Assembly: GCA_003281385.1 (NCBI GenBank) | Contig: QCCE01000004.1 | Location: forward strand, 78,248 to 142,247 | From: Prochlorococcus sp. AG-347-K17 | Lineage (GTDB): Bacteria; Cyanobacteriota; Cyanobacteriia; PCC-6307; Cyanobiaceae | Length of the DNA stretch: 64,000 nucleotides | Direction: 5' to 3' | In this document: positions 36,478-46,893 of the stretch, piece after piece | How the letters are laid out: each line of letters opens with the position of its first letter | How positions within the stretch are numbered: position 1 is the first letter of the stretch | Made by a program: the position numbers and the translations under genes | Notes under the pieces: model-generated | Seen by the model: the letters and a program-made list of their open reading frames with translations, nothing else | Told to the model about the DNA's origin: nothing | Database searches by the model: none

Positions 36478-37689
36478 ATGGAAATACTTGATATTTTAAT
36501 TTTAGGTTCCGGGCCCGCAGCATTATGTTTGGCTTCAGAATTAGCCAAGCAAAATCTTAATATTAAGGGGATATCAACTAAATCTCCAAATGAAAAATGG
36601 GAGAATACATATGGTATTTGGGCTTCTGAATTAGAAGAATTAGGATTAGAATCATTATTATCTCATCGGTGGTGTAAAACAGTAAGTTTTTTTGGAAATG
36701 GGGAAAGTAAAAAGGGAGATAATCCTACTAAACATAACTACGATTATGGTTTAATAAACCAAAAAGCTTTTCAAAATGAACTCTTAAAAAAGTGTAAAGG
36801 GATTGAATGGTTAAATGAAACAGCAAAAGATATAAAAGAGAAAAACAAATTATCAGAGGTAATTTGTTTTTCAGGCCTAAGAATAAAAGCCAGGTTAGTC
36901 ATTGACGCAAGCGGACATAAAAGTAGTTTTGTAAAAAGACCTGTCCAAAATGAAATCGCTCAACAAGCTGCGTACGGAATTGTTGGTAAATTTTCATCGC
37001 CACCCGTCAATAAGGATCAGTTTGTTTTAATGGATTTTCGTCCGAATCATTTAAATAATAAAGAAAAATTATCGTCTCCTTCCTTTCTTTATGCAATGGA
37101 TCTTGGAAATGAAACTTTTTTTGTTGAAGAAACATCATTAGCTAGTTATCCTGCACTATCCCAAGAAAATCTTAAAAAAAGACTTTTTAAAAGACTGAAT
37201 AGTAAAGGTATTGAGGTGAGCGAAATTTTCCATGAAGAAAATTGCCTTTTCCCAATGAATTTACCCCTCCCTTTTAAGAAACAATTTGTACTTGGTTTTG
37301 GAGGGTCTGCGAGCATGGTACATCCTGCGTCAGGATACATGATTGGATCCTTATTAAGAAGAGCTCCACTCCTTGCAGAAAAATTATCAATCTTTTTAAA
37401 AGAACCTCATCTTAGTTCTCTTGAACTAGCATCAAAAGGTTGGGAAATCCTATGGCCTTACGAGTTAACACAAAGGCATAAACTTTACCAATACGGTCTA
37501 AGAAGATTAATGAGTTTTGACGAAAGTAGATTAAGAAGCTTTTTCTCAAATTTCTTTAGATTATCGACCAATGAATGGGTAGGTTTTCTTACTAATACAC
37601 TTCCACTTCCAAAACTAATTTATGTGATGACCAAGATGTTTATAAATTCACCTCTAAAAGTAAAACTTGGAATGCTTAAGTTAAATTAG
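36478..37689 (+). CDS. crtL: Lycopene beta-cyclase (CrtL type)
   Basis: A 403-residue flavoprotein with N-terminal dinucleotide motif ILGSGPAALCLASELA. It closes the ends of lycopene to make beta-carotene, used for zeaxanthin. Conserved cyclase segments include FVLMDFRPNH, ETFFVEETSL, FPMNLPLPF and GFGGSASMVHPASGYM. Prochlorococcus also has a second, epsilon-forming cyclase elsewhere; this one looks like the beta form by its place after gyrA. The gene lies 25 bp from gyrA. Confidence 0.9.
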   Translation: MEILDILILGSGPAALCLASELAKQNLNIKGISTKSPNEKWENTYGIWASELEELGLESLLSHRWCKTVSFFGNGESKKGDNPTKHNYDYGLINQKAFQNELLKKCKGIEWLNETAKDIKEKNKLSEVICFSGLRIKARLVIDASGHKSSFVKRPVQNEIAQQAAYGIVGKFSSPPVNKDQFVLMDFRPNHLNNKEKLSSPSFLYAMDLGNETFFVEETSLASYPALSQENLKKRLFKRLNSKGIEVSEIFHEENCLFPMNLPLPFKKQFVLGFGGSASMVHPASGYMIGSLLRRAPLLAEKLSIFLKEPHLSSLELASKGWEILWPYELTQRHKLYQYGLRRLMSFDESRLRSFFSNFFRLSTNEWVGFLTNTLPLPKLIYVMTKMFINSPLKVKLGMLKLN

Positions 37690-37695
37690 TATTTT

Positions 37696-39279
37696 TTATT
37701 TTCGCCAATCATCAATATTAATATCAGGAAAAACTTTATCTTCTTCCTCAATATCCTCAAGAAATTTTAAATTAATATTGGAATGATTTTTAATCATTTC
37801 AACTATTTTCCAGAATCTAAACAAGTGCCTTTCTATCCTCTCTTTTGCAAGCTCAGTTGTAGTCCCAGCTCGTAGGATAAAACTCCAATCAGAGGACTCA
37901 GAAAGAAGTAATTCTCTAGCTGCTTGCTTGAAAAGTCGTTGAGATAAGTCATTATTAAAATTTTTAGAGCATAAGTCGACAAAAGTTGATCCTGCTTTTG
38001 TAATCTCTGGAACAATCCATGCATTTGCATCATTTATCCAGTAGTTATGATAACCTCCTTGTCCCCAACTTGATGGCGATGGATCGCAAATCTGAAGATT
38101 TGGCTTTTGAAGTAAGAATTCTTTTAAATTTGTGAGCTTAATGAAATATCTACTGGACTTCTTTAAGATATTTTCAATAAAAAAGGGGCCCTCATACCAC
38201 CAATGACCAAATAACTCTGCATCGAATGGTGCTACCAATAAGGGCTTGAAGGATGAGGATAAAGTTAATTTCTCTAATTGCTTAGATCTAGCGACAAGAT
38301 AAGCTTCAGCATGTTCTGCAGCCTTCTTTTTGGCTTCATTTTCTAAGTAAAACGCCTTTTGCCCAAGAGGTGCATTATCATCTGTAATTTTATAAAACTT
38401 CAAACCCAAAGGTCTTTTAGTCGAGATACCTTTCTTTTGGAGCTTGGAGATGGGTAATTCCCATCCCAAATCTTTGTGGAATTCCCTATAAACTTTATCA
38501 CCAGGGAAGCCATCTTTAGCAGACCAAACAGGTAAAGTTGACTCACTATCTCTCCCAAAGAAGGCAACTCCTTTTTTCGAGCAGATTGGGGCATATACAC
38601 CATACCTAGGCCTTGGTGTGGAATTTAGAATGCCATGACCGTCTAAGATTGCATATCTAATTCCAGAATCGAAAAGTATTGAGTCTAAATTCTCATAATA
38701 TGCACATTCAGGTAACCAAATACCTAAGGGCTTCATTCCAAAAATATTTTCATGGCTCCTAATTGCTGTATTAACTTGTCCTTTAACAGTTTCAGGATTC
38801 TCCCTTAGAATTGGCAAATATCCGTGAGTAGCAGCACAAGTAAGAATATCCAAATTTCCAGAGTTATTTAAAACCCTAAATTTCTCAATTAAATTTCCAG
38901 AACAATTTTGCCAATATAAGTTTTTATCATTAAGATTTTTCATTAAAAATGCAGAGGCATTTTTTTCTTCTAGTGGTAGTTCGTTTAAAAAATCAATCCT
39001 TGTTTTAATCCAGCATGGGAAAGTTTCTTGAATTTTTTTATTATTTAAAAGTGATAACAATGTTGGAGACAAACTAATAGTAAGTTTTGTATTTTCAGGA
39101 TTTTCTTTTTGGGAGGATTCTATTGATTGAAGTAGTGGGATATAACATTCCAAAATCGCTTGAAATAACCAATCCTCTTCTAAAGAATTTTTTTCATTTT
39201 TTCTGACATAAGGTAGATGAGCATGTAAAACTATTGCTAACTGACCTAAAACATTTTTTTGGGAGTATTGCCCATTCAT
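37696..39279 (-). CDS. Glycoside hydrolase family 57 protein (probable 1,4-alpha-glucan branching enzyme)
   Basis: A 527-residue GH57 protein. Landmarks are QLAIVLHAHLPYVRKNE near the start, the nucleophile region GIWLPECAYYE and the second acid in LLVAPFDAELFGHWWYEG, with a C-terminal helical domain of DUF1957 type. Such cyanobacterial enzymes branch glycogen or are amylases of like fold. Convergent with crtL, 7 bp apart. malQ (55355) is a related glucan enzyme in the window. Confidence 0.9.
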   Translation of the reverse strand: MNGQYSQKNVLGQLAIVLHAHLPYVRKNEKNSLEEDWLFQAILECYIPLLQSIESSQKENPENTKLTISLSPTLLSLLNNKKIQETFPCWIKTRIDFLNELPLEEKNASAFLMKNLNDKNLYWQNCSGNLIEKFRVLNNSGNLDILTCAATHGYLPILRENPETVKGQVNTAIRSHENIFGMKPLGIWLPECAYYENLDSILFDSGIRYAILDGHGILNSTPRPRYGVYAPICSKKGVAFFGRDSESTLPVWSAKDGFPGDKVYREFHKDLGWELPISKLQKKGISTKRPLGLKFYKITDDNAPLGQKAFYLENEAKKKAAEHAEAYLVARSKQLEKLTLSSSFKPLLVAPFDAELFGHWWYEGPFFIENILKKSSRYFIKLTNLKEFLLQKPNLQICDPSPSSWGQGGYHNYWINDANAWIVPEITKAGSTFVDLCSKNFNNDLSQRLFKQAARELLLSESSDWSFILRAGTTTELAKERIERHLFRFWKIVEMIKNHSNINLKFLEDIEEEDKVFPDINIDDWRK

Positions 39280-39504
39280 ATTTTTTATAATTTATGTTTT
39301 TAGTTCCATAAAAAATAAAAATTAACCTTTTAAAAAAGGAATCTTTAATCTTAAAACAATACTTTAAAAATTTATGTATTTCTTTTTTTTTTTCAGAATT
39401 TTAACCAATATTGTTAAGTTATAAAATTTCAGCAAATTTTTATTGAATAAAATCTAGTCAAAATTTTTTAATTAGCTTAATATAAGTTTAGTTTATTTCA
39501 TCTA

Positions 39505-41145
39505 ATGTCAAAAGATCCTGGAAGAATTTTGATATTTGATACAACTCTTCGGGATGGAGAGCAATCTCCTGGTGCCAGTTTAAATCTTGAAGAAAAACTT
39601 GCAATAGCCCATCAATTAGCAAGATTAGGGGTAGATGTAATTGAGGCTGGATTCCCTTTTGCAAGCCCAGGAGATTTTAAAGCTGTTAATAAAATTGCCC
39701 AAGCCGTGGGGAAAGAAAATGGCCCAGTAATATGTGGTTTAGCTAGAGCTTCTAGAGGAGATATAAAAGCATGTTACGAAGCAGTAAGTCCAGCTCCCAA
39801 GAAAAGAATACATACTTTTATTGCGACAAGTGATATTCATCTTAAACATAAACTTAAAAAGTCCAGAAGAGATGTTCTTCAAATTGTGCCAGAAATGGTT
39901 AATTACGCTAAATCATTGGTAGAGGATGTAGAGTTTTCCTGCGAAGATGCCTCTAGGAGTGATCCTGAATTTCTATACGAAGTGATACAACTAGCAATTT
40001 CTGCAGGAGCGACAACAATAAATATCCCTGATACAGTTGGATTTACAACTCCAAGTGAATTTGGCAAACTAATTGCAGATATAAATAAAAATGTTCCAAA
40101 TATTGATGAGGCAGTAATCTCGGTTCATGGTCATAATGATTTGGGTTTAGCAGTAGCCAATTTTCTTGAGGCAGTAAAGAATGGAGCGAGACAATTAGAA
40201 TGTACTATTAATGGAATTGGTGAAAGGGCTGGTAATGCCTCTCTAGAAGAATTAGTAATGGCCCTGCATGTTAGGAAAAGTTTTTTTAATATTTTCTTCA
40301 AAAGGAATTCAGATTCACCAACTCCACTTACGGCTATAAGAACAGAAGAAATAACAAAAACTTCTAGACTTGTTTCTAATCTAACTGGAATGACAGTACA
40401 ACCTAATAAAGCAATTGTGGGAGCTAACGCTTTTGCACATGAGTCAGGCATTCATCAAGATGGGGTTTTAAAAAATAGACTAACTTACGAAATTATCGAT
40501 GCAAAAACTGTTGGTTTAAGTGACAACAAAATATCTTTGGGGAAACTGAGTGGAAGAAGTGCAGTAAGAGCAAGATTAGAAGAGATGGGATATGACTTAA
40601 GCCGTGAAGATTTAAATGATGCTTTTGCTCGTTTTAAGGATTTAGCTGACAGGAAGAGAGAAATTACTGATAGAGACTTAGAAGCAATTGTTAGTGAACA
40701 AGTTCAGCTCCCAGAAGCCAAATTTCAATTAAGTCTTGTTCAAGTAAGTTGCGGTAACGCATCCAAACCTACTGCCACCATTTCTCTTCTAAACACGGAA
40801 GAGAATACTGAGAATACTGCAGTATCAACAGGGACAGGGCCTGTTGATGCTGTATGCGAGGCTTTAAATAAACTAGCTAAAGTTCCTAATGAATTAATTG
40901 AATTCTCTGTTAAATCGGTTACAGAAGGAATTGATGCTTTGGGCGAAGTAACAATAAGAATAAGGAGAGATAATAAAATATATTCTGGTCATTCTGCTGA
41001 TACTGATGTTGTAGTTGCTGCAGCGAATGCTTACGTTAATGCTTTAAATAGGCTCGTCTTTTCTGAGAAAAAAAATTCAATTCACCCTCAATTTGATAAT
41101 TTAGAAAAGTCTAATAACACATTTCTATCTAATCAATTAAATTAA
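39505..41145 (+). CDS. leuA: 2-isopropylmalate synthase
   Basis: A 546-residue enzyme joining acetyl-CoA and 2-oxoisovalerate, the first step of leucine synthesis. [16 protein letters not shown] and [16 protein letters not shown] carry the metal and substrate residues; [13 protein letters not shown] is the subdomain motif; the C-terminal regulatory domain for leucine feedback spans about 400-520. A 225-bp AT-rich region upstream shows no leader peptide or attenuator that I can see. Confidence 0.96.
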   Translation: MSKDPGRILIFDTTLRDGEQSPGASLNLEEKLAIAHQLARLGVDVIEAGFPFASPGDFKAVNKIAQAVGKENGPVICGLARASRGDIKACYEAVSPAPKKRIHTFIATSDIHLKHKLKKSRRDVLQIVPEMVNYAKSLVEDVEFSCEDASRSDPEFLYEVIQLAISAGATTINIPDTVGFTTPSEFGKLIADINKNVPNIDEAVISVHGHNDLGLAVANFLEAVKNGARQLECTINGIGERAGNASLEELVMALHVRKSFFNIFFKRNSDSPTPLTAIRTEEITKTSRLVSNLTGMTVQPNKAIVGANAFAHESGIHQDGVLKNRLTYEIIDAKTVGLSDNKISLGKLSGRSAVRARLEEMGYDLSREDLNDAFARFKDLADRKREITDRDLEAIVSEQVQLPEAKFQLSLVQVSCGNASKPTATISLLNTEENTENTAVSTGTGPVDAVCEALNKLAKVPNELIEFSVKSVTEGIDALGEVTIRIRRDNKIYSGHSADTDVVVAAANAYVNALNRLVFSEKKNSIHPQFDNLEKSNNTFLSNQLN

Positions 41146-41228
41146 AATTATTTCTTAGGAATATTAAGTATCATTAAAAATAGTCTCTTTGATATTGTAG
41201 ATTAATTTAGTAGTTAAAGCAGTAAATA

Positions 41229-41621
41229 ATGAGAGAAAGGATATTAGGATATTGGGCACTTTCATGGGTTGGGTTAATCGGCAATATTTTTGCTATTCCA
41301 ATAATCGCATTAATAATAAGTTATGGGCCTCCATTAAAAGTTGCAAACATAACTCTGGCAATAAGTCTTGGTTGGCCTGCTGCCATCGTTGGAATAGTTT
41401 CTTCGGCAGCTCTTTTAGCAGAGAGAAAATGGGGAGTAACTTTAACTCTAGTATCTCTATCAATGGTAATTTCTGGGACAGGTCCTTATTCAGTAGTGAG
41501 ACTAATAACTCTTAAAGACATTTTTGGAATTGGTGGGTTTACTCTATTAATAACATTATTAGGTACATTAGCCCTTATATATTGGTGTAATCCAAGACAT
41601 CGAAGAAGTATTAGGCTATAA
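41229..41621 (+). CDS. Conserved membrane protein, 130 aa
   Basis: A 130-residue hydrophobic protein with four probable membrane helices (WALSWVGLIGNIFAIPIIAL, LAISLGWPAAIVGIVSSAALL, GVTLTLVSLSMVISG, GIGGFTLLITLLGTLALIY) and a short basic tail (CNPRHRRSIRL). It lies between leuA and the HD-domain gene. Unassigned; looks cyanobacteria-specific. Confidence 0.75.
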   Translation: MRERILGYWALSWVGLIGNIFAIPIIALIISYGPPLKVANITLAISLGWPAAIVGIVSSAALLAERKWGVTLTLVSLSMVISGTGPYSVVRLITLKDIFGIGGFTLLITLLGTLALIYWCNPRHRRSIRL

Positions 41622-41630
41622 AATTAAAAA

Positions 41631-43103
41631 TTAAGAAAAAGTATTATTCTTGCTTGTTGGATACTGTATTCTTCTATGTCTAATTCTTTTCCATACATTT
41701 AAGAATGCCCTTTTTATTAGAAAAATTTCTCCTTTCGATAAATTACTATCATCTAATTGCCCATCTTTTTGACGCGAGTAGATAATATTAGATATTGTTT
41801 CCAAAGCTTCTTTATCAGATGCGTTAATATGCATAGCTCTAAGTGCTGCTTCACATCCATCTGCAAGCATTAAAATTGCTGTTTCTTTTGACTGAGGAAT
41901 AGGACCTTTGTATCTAAAATGACATTCATTAATATCGAGATTTTTTTCTTTAGCTTTTTGAAAAAAATATCCCATTTTTAGGGTACCTTGATGTTCAGGG
42001 ATAAAATTAGCTATCAGTTTAGGTAGTCTATTTTTTCTTGCAAACTTCAATCCTTCATCTACGTGTGCCTGTAGTACTTTTGCACTTTTAATCGGATCAT
42101 CCAATTCGTCATGGGGATTTCTAGAACCATCTTGATTTTCAATAAACCAATTAGGTGCATGCAATTTACCAACATCATGGTACAAAGCTCCAGTTTTAAT
42201 TAGATCAATATCACCACCAATCATTCTTGATGCTTCCTCTGCTAAACCACATATAAGCAAGGTATGTTCAAAAGTACCAGGAGCTTCAAGAGATAATCTT
42301 CTTATTAGAGGTTTCTCCTTATCAGCCAATTCGAGTAATCTTGCTTTAGTTAATAATCCGAATATTGATTCAAAAATAGGAATAAATAAAATAGTAAAAA
42401 GCATTACTATTGCTAATAAAAAGGAATCAGATGTTATGTCCCCATTAGTTAAAACAAAATCTTGCTTATTAATAGGAGATATTTTATCTTTACCTATCAA
42501 TATCCATTGACTCAAGAAAGACCCTATGGGAACAAAAATTGATAATTGAAGTAACTGAGCTCTGCTTCTTATTCTTCCTCCAAGTAGTGATACTACTGAA
42601 GAACAAACTAATAAAATAAAAAATAAATTATTATTCAAAGCAATTGCTGGGTCTGGCCAACTTAAGCTTGCTATTGATACCCAAGCTAAAGCTGTTATGC
42701 TTCCCATTCCTTGAGATATTATTAATGCAGGAGGAATTATTATAGATAATGGACTTATGGTTGAAGCAAAGGCTAATTTCGTAGATTGTGCTGCTAAAAG
42801 AAGAGTAATGATCAAGAAAATCTGTCTTGAAGAAATTGTGGGATTTTCGCTTTTTGAAACTAATATCAAAATGCCTGAACTAATAAGTATTTCAGTAAAA
42901 GTCAAAAGCCAAGAAAAAATAACTGCGATATTTAAAGGCGAGATAAGAAGTTGTTTATAAGAAGAAATTATTGAAATTAAAATACATACTAAAAAAATTA
43001 TGAGATTATCTATTCTTGAAATTTTAATTGGTTGTTTTAATGGAACTTGACTTCGCCTCCACAGATAAAACAATTTCTTTAAGGTAGTTGTGATGTTTTG
43101 CAC
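41631..43103 (-). CDS. Membrane-bound HD-domain phosphohydrolase (7TM-HD type)
   Basis: A 490-residue protein using a GTG start. About six or seven membrane helices fill residues 28-240; the C-terminal HD domain has GTFEHTLLICGLAEEASRMI, TGALYHDVGKLHAPNWFIEN and AHVDEGLKFARKNRLP. In other bacteria this class (PgpH-type) breaks down cyclic di-AMP, but the large extracytoplasmic 7TMR-HDED domain appears to be missing. Substrate is therefore inferred only. Confidence 0.87.
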   Translation of the reverse strand: MQNITTTLKKLFYLWRRSQVPLKQPIKISRIDNLIIFLVCILISIISSYKQLLISPLNIAVIFSWLLTFTEILISSGILILVSKSENPTISSRQIFLIITLLLAAQSTKLAFASTISPLSIIIPPALIISQGMGSITALAWVSIASLSWPDPAIALNNNLFFILLVCSSVVSLLGGRIRSRAQLLQLSIFVPIGSFLSQWILIGKDKISPINKQDFVLTNGDITSDSFLLAIVMLFTILFIPIFESIFGLLTKARLLELADKEKPLIRRLSLEAPGTFEHTLLICGLAEEASRMIGGDIDLIKTGALYHDVGKLHAPNWFIENQDGSRNPHDELDDPIKSAKVLQAHVDEGLKFARKNRLPKLIANFIPEHQGTLKMGYFFQKAKEKNLDINECHFRYKGPIPQSKETAILMLADGCEAALRAMHINASDKEALETISNIIYSRQKDGQLDDSNLSKGEIFLIKRAFLNVWKRIRHRRIQYPTSKNNTFS

Positions 43104-43177
43104 AGAATATAAATAAATCTATTTGAATAATTTAAAATTATAGGCATGCTAAGTGTAAAAAGGAGATGTTTTTCTAA

Positions 43178-44074
43178 ATGTCATTAAAATTAGACGGTAA
43201 AAAATTATCTCTTGAAATTGAAAGCAGATTAAATGATTATATCTCTAGTAATAAAAAAACCGCAAAAAGATCACCCGGTTTAGCTGTAATAAGAATTGGA
43301 GAAGACCCTGCGAGTGGTGTTTACGTCAATAACAAGGAAAAAGCATGTTCAAGGATTGGAATAAAGAGCTTCATCTTTCATCTTCAAGATAGTGTAGAGC
43401 AAAAAGAAGTTGAACAATTAATAATCAAACTTAATTCTGATAAGGATATTGATGGAATATTGCTACAACTTCCCATACCAAAGAAATTTAATGAGCAAAA
43501 ACTGATAAGCCATATTAATCCAAGCAAAGATGTAGATGGGTTAAATGAGATAAATATCGGCAAATTAGTGAAAAATGAGCCTGCGATGAGATCATGCACC
43601 CCAGCAGGAATAATTAATTTATTAAGATCCCAAAATATTACAATTGAAGGTAAGAAAATTGTTGTTATAGGAAGAAGTTTGCTTGTTGGAAAACCTCTAT
43701 CGCTAATGTTATTAAATCTTAATGGCACGGTAACAATGACTCATTCAAAAACATTAAATTTAAATAAAGTCTGCAGAGAAGCCGACATTCTAATTGCAGC
43801 TGCAGGAAAACCTAATCTTGTAGATTCTAGTTTTGTGAAAGAAGGAGCAGTAATTATCGATGTTGGAATACATAGATTAAAAAGTTCCGATCAGAATCAA
43901 ACCAAATTATGTGGAGATGTATTATTAGAAAATGTCATTTCTAAAGTATTTGCTTATACACCTGTTCCAGGAGGTGTTGGACCAATGACAGTAACAATGT
44001 TACTTGTAAATACTATTTATAGCTGGCAAAAACAATTTGGTTTATCATCAACTCTTAATGACCTTTTGCCATAA
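43178..44074 (+). CDS. folD: Bifunctional methylenetetrahydrofolate dehydrogenase/cyclohydrolase
   Basis: A 298-residue enzyme that interconverts 5,10-methylene-, methenyl- and 10-formyl-THF with [28 protein letters not shown] and the C-terminal [16 protein letters not shown] are textbook signatures; [13 protein letters not shown] binds NADP. A strong AAGGAG ribosome-binding site lies before the ATG. crtE follows by 36 bp. Confidence 0.97.
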   Translation: MSLKLDGKKLSLEIESRLNDYISSNKKTAKRSPGLAVIRIGEDPASGVYVNNKEKACSRIGIKSFIFHLQDSVEQKEVEQLIIKLNSDKDIDGILLQLPIPKKFNEQKLISHINPSKDVDGLNEINIGKLVKNEPAMRSCTPAGIINLLRSQNITIEGKKIVVIGRSLLVGKPLSLMLLNLNGTVTMTHSKTLNLNKVCREADILIAAAGKPNLVDSSFVKEGAVIIDVGIHRLKSSDQNQTKLCGDVLLENVISKVFAYTPVPGGVGPMTVTMLLVNTIYSWQKQFGLSSTLNDLLP

Positions 44075-44110
44075 ATCCAAAAATGAAAAAATTTTTACTA
44101 AAGGTATAAA

Positions 44111-45013
44111 ATGACTGAAGTTATAAATAGTATCTCTGATTTTGAAAAATATCTTAAAAACACAAAAAAGATTGTAGAAGAAGCACTTGATTTTTCTTTG
44201 GGCCCTGAGAATCCAGAAATATTAAGAGAATCAATGAGATATTCCCTTTTGGCTGGAGGGAAAAGAATACGTCCTATTCTATGTCTAGCATCTTGCACAC
44301 TTGCTGGAGGAGAGCCCTCTCTTGCTGTTCCTACTGCAGTAGCAATAGAAATGATCCATACAATGTCCTTGATTCATGATGACCTGCCCGCTATGGATAA
44401 TGATGACTTAAGGAGAGGTAGGCCGACAAATCATAAAGTATATGGAGATGCAATAGCTATTCTTGCTGGCGATGCTTTATTAACCAGGGCATTTGAAATG
44501 GTCTCTTTAAGAAGCCCCGGAGTCGATCCAAATCGATTATTAAATGTAATTGGGGAATTATCCCTTGTTGCTGGTGCTCCAGGCCTAGTCGGTGGACAAG
44601 TTGTTGATTTAGAATGTGAGGGAAAAGAGGTTGACCTTGAAACTCTCGAATATATTCATCTTCATAAGACTGGGGCATTATTAAAAGCATGCGTAAGAAC
44701 AGGCGCGATGATCGCAGGCGCTAACGAGAAACTTTTACAAGCTCTGACAACATATGCAGAGGGAATTGGTTTAGCATTCCAAATAATAGATGATATTCTT
44801 GATTTAACTTCCAGCAGTGAAAAGCTTGGGAAAACCGCTGGCAAAGATCTTTTAGCTGACAAAACAACTTACCCTAAATTACTGGGTATGGAGGAGTCAA
44901 AGAAAAGAGCATTTGATTTAGTTGAAAAAGCTAAAAAAGCAATAGAACCTTGGGGTGCAGATGCAAAGTATTTGATATCGCTAGCCGACTTTATTACTAA
45001 TAGAGACAGATAA
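44111..45013 (+). CDS. crtE: Geranylgeranyl/farnesyl diphosphate synthase
   Basis: A 300-residue prenyltransferase with first Asp-rich motif D90-D91-LPAMD96 and second [23 protein letters not shown] and [12 protein letters not shown] complete the active site. It chains isopentenyl units for carotenoids, the chlorophyll phytyl tail and quinones. Length and motif match CrtE/GGPP synthase, but farnesyl product cannot be excluded. It is in line with folD and the DUF212 gene (13 bp). Confidence 0.93.
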   Translation: MTEVINSISDFEKYLKNTKKIVEEALDFSLGPENPEILRESMRYSLLAGGKRIRPILCLASCTLAGGEPSLAVPTAVAIEMIHTMSLIHDDLPAMDNDDLRRGRPTNHKVYGDAIAILAGDALLTRAFEMVSLRSPGVDPNRLLNVIGELSLVAGAPGLVGGQVVDLECEGKEVDLETLEYIHLHKTGALLKACVRTGAMIAGANEKLLQALTTYAEGIGLAFQIIDDILDLTSSSEKLGKTAGKDLLADKTTYPKLLGMEESKKRAFDLVEKAKKAIEPWGADAKYLISLADFITNRDR

Positions 45014-45026
45014 TTAGTTTGAATTT

Positions 45027-45467
45027 ATGTCTGAGTTTTTTACCTTTTTTAATAATTCAGTTCTTTTCTGGAGTTTATTATCATGTTTACTAGCTCAATT
45101 TTTTAAGATCATATTCAATTTCTTTTCAACTGGAGAGATAAGATTTGGAATTATGTTCGAGACGGGCGGTATGCCTTCTAGTCATTCCGCCTTAATAACA
45201 GGTGCTGCATCTGGTATAGGTTATGAAATGGGATTTGATAGCTCAATATTCGCATTATCAGTTGCCATAGCACTAATAGTTATGTATGACGCTAGTGGTG
45301 TTCGCAAATCAGCTGGAATTCAAGCGGCAGAAATCAATAAACTGTCAAAAAAACTAGACCCTCAATCTGAACTACTTTTAAAAGAAACTCTGGGTCATAC
45401 AAAAATCGAGGTCATAGTGGGGAGTTTTTTAGGACCATTAATTACTTTGCCCGGAATGTTTTTTTAG
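45027..45467 (+). CDS. DUF212 family membrane protein
   Basis: A 146-residue protein with GGMPSSHSALITGAASGIGYEMG, the conserved core of the divergent PAP2/acid-phosphatase-related DUF212 family (plant RUS-like/YuiD). Four membrane helices are likely. Some relatives are called vanadium-dependent haloperoxidase-related, but the full catalytic set is not there. Third gene of the folD-crtE run. Confidence 0.88.
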   Translation: MSEFFTFFNNSVLFWSLLSCLLAQFFKIIFNFFSTGEIRFGIMFETGGMPSSHSALITGAASGIGYEMGFDSSIFALSVAIALIVMYDASGVRKSAGIQAAEINKLSKKLDPQSELLLKETLGHTKIEVIVGSFLGPLITLPGMFF

Positions 45468-45501
45468 GTACTCCTCTCAAAATATTTTATTTGATAATAA
45501 A

Positions 45502-46893
45502 TTAAGGATCCTTTGAAAAACTAATTTGGGTGGCATCTATAAAGTTTTTTGCTACTTCTGGAGAGCTTGGCAAATGTAAGTGAATCCAACTAGCATGTAA
45601 TTTATCATCAAAAAAGCCTTCATTTTTATATTCATTTTTCCAAGATTTAATTTTCCATGGGGAAGAAAGTTTCTTCTGATGCTCAGCTTTTCTTAAATCA
45701 AGTTCAGATAACTTATTTTCAATTTCCCAATAATGAAATTCATGTCCTCTAATAAGTTGATTTTGTTTAATTATCGGAGTATCTTTTAAACCCTCAATGT
45801 ATCTATAACCTACTGAAAGTTTACTTTTTTTTGACTTAAAAGGCAGGATACCACTCATTTTATGATTAATACCATTTTCATCTTTTATAAAATCTCCTAA
45901 AATCATCATTCCACCGCACTCGGCATATATAAATCCATTTTTGCGGAATTTCCTTAACGAATTTAAGCTTTTTAAACAATTACTTAAATGATCAGCATAT
46001 TTTTCAGGGAATCCCCCAGGAATAATTAAAGAAGAAGCCTCATTGGGTATTTCTTCATCATCATAAATACTCCATGCAATCAGTGGTATTCCTATTTCAC
46101 TCAAAAACTCTTTAGTTTCAGGGTATTGAAAATGAAAGATTTTATCTTCTGCAATTGCGATAGGTTTACTTTTATCTATTTTTAAATCTTCAAAACTATC
46201 AGAATTGAATATTTTCTTTTGAGGAGATTTCAAAAATTTAATAAGAGAAAAGACATCAAGATTTCTTTCAGCGAAATTTGCAAAATATTCAACGTCAATT
46301 TCTTTACCATTATCCAACGGAGATATCAAACCTAAATTAGCTTTATTTAAGGCAATTTTTGAATCAGATGGTAAAAAACCAAGAATTTCGATATCTTCAT
46401 TTTTAAAAACCTCCTCGATTAATTTTTTATGTCTATCTGAATTAACGTTATTAAATATAATTCCTGCTATTGACAACTCACTATCGAAATCTCTAAAACC
46501 TCGAAGAGTCGCCAAAAGAGAAGCTACTTGACCTCTAGCATTAACAACAAAAATTACTGGAGCTTTAAGAAGTTTAGAGATATTTGCAGTGCTTGAATAG
46601 GTAGTTGACCCTAATCCATCAAATAGACCCATTGCTCCTTCGATTAATGAGAATTCATATTTCAAAGAATGTTTAAAAAAACTTTCTTGAACCCATTCCT
46701 CACCACTTAAAAAAATATCTAAATTTCTGCAAATAGGTTGGCCAATTGAACTGAGTTGTTGTTGATCGAGATAATCTGGGCCAACCTTGAAAGTTTGCAT
46801 CTTTATGCCTTTTGAAAATGCCCAACAAGATATCAAAAGCGATAAAGTAGTTTTCCCATTATCACTTGAAGGAGAAGATATTACGCAAGGCAT
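45502..46893 (-). CDS. cobB: Cobyrinic acid a,c-diamide synthase
   Basis: A 463-residue glutamine amidotransferase that amidates cobyrinic acid in (pseudo)cobalamin synthesis. The ATP-binding SSPSSDNGKTTLSLLISC is N-terminal, followed by IEGAMGLFDGLGS; the C-terminal glutaminase has ECGGMMILG with the catalytic Cys and a late HLHLPSSPE. Its ATG follows the opcA stop with no spacer, so it is co-translated with the pentose phosphate genes. Confidence 0.95.
   Translation of the reverse strand: MPCVISSPSSDNGKTTLSLLISCWAFSKGIKMQTFKVGPDYLDQQQLSSIGQPICRNLDIFLSGEEWVQESFFKHSLKYEFSLIEGAMGLFDGLGSTTYSSTANISKLLKAPVIFVVNARGQVASLLATLRGFRDFDSELSIAGIIFNNVNSDRHKKLIEEVFKNEDIEILGFLPSDSKIALNKANLGLISPLDNGKEIDVEYFANFAERNLDVFSLIKFLKSPQKKIFNSDSFEDLKIDKSKPIAIAEDKIFHFQYPETKEFLSEIGIPLIAWSIYDDEEIPNEASSLIIPGGFPEKYADHLSNCLKSLNSLRKFRKNGFIYAECGGMMILGDFIKDENGINHKMSGILPFKSKKSKLSVGYRYIEGLKDTPIIKQNQLIRGHEFHYWEIENKLSELDLRKAEHQKKLSSPWKIKSWKNEYKNEGFFDDKLHASWIHLHLPSSPEVAKNFIDATQISFSKDP

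Noticed and set aside
39280..39504. Attenuator or leader peptide upstream of leuA
   Set aside because: No Leu-rich small ORF or alternative hairpins seen in the 225-bp AT-rich stretch.
41252..41515. Plus-strand 87-codon ORF within the membrane-protein gene
   Set aside because: It is in another frame of the 130-aa gene, is Ser/Asn/Trp-rich and has no family features; a shadow ORF.
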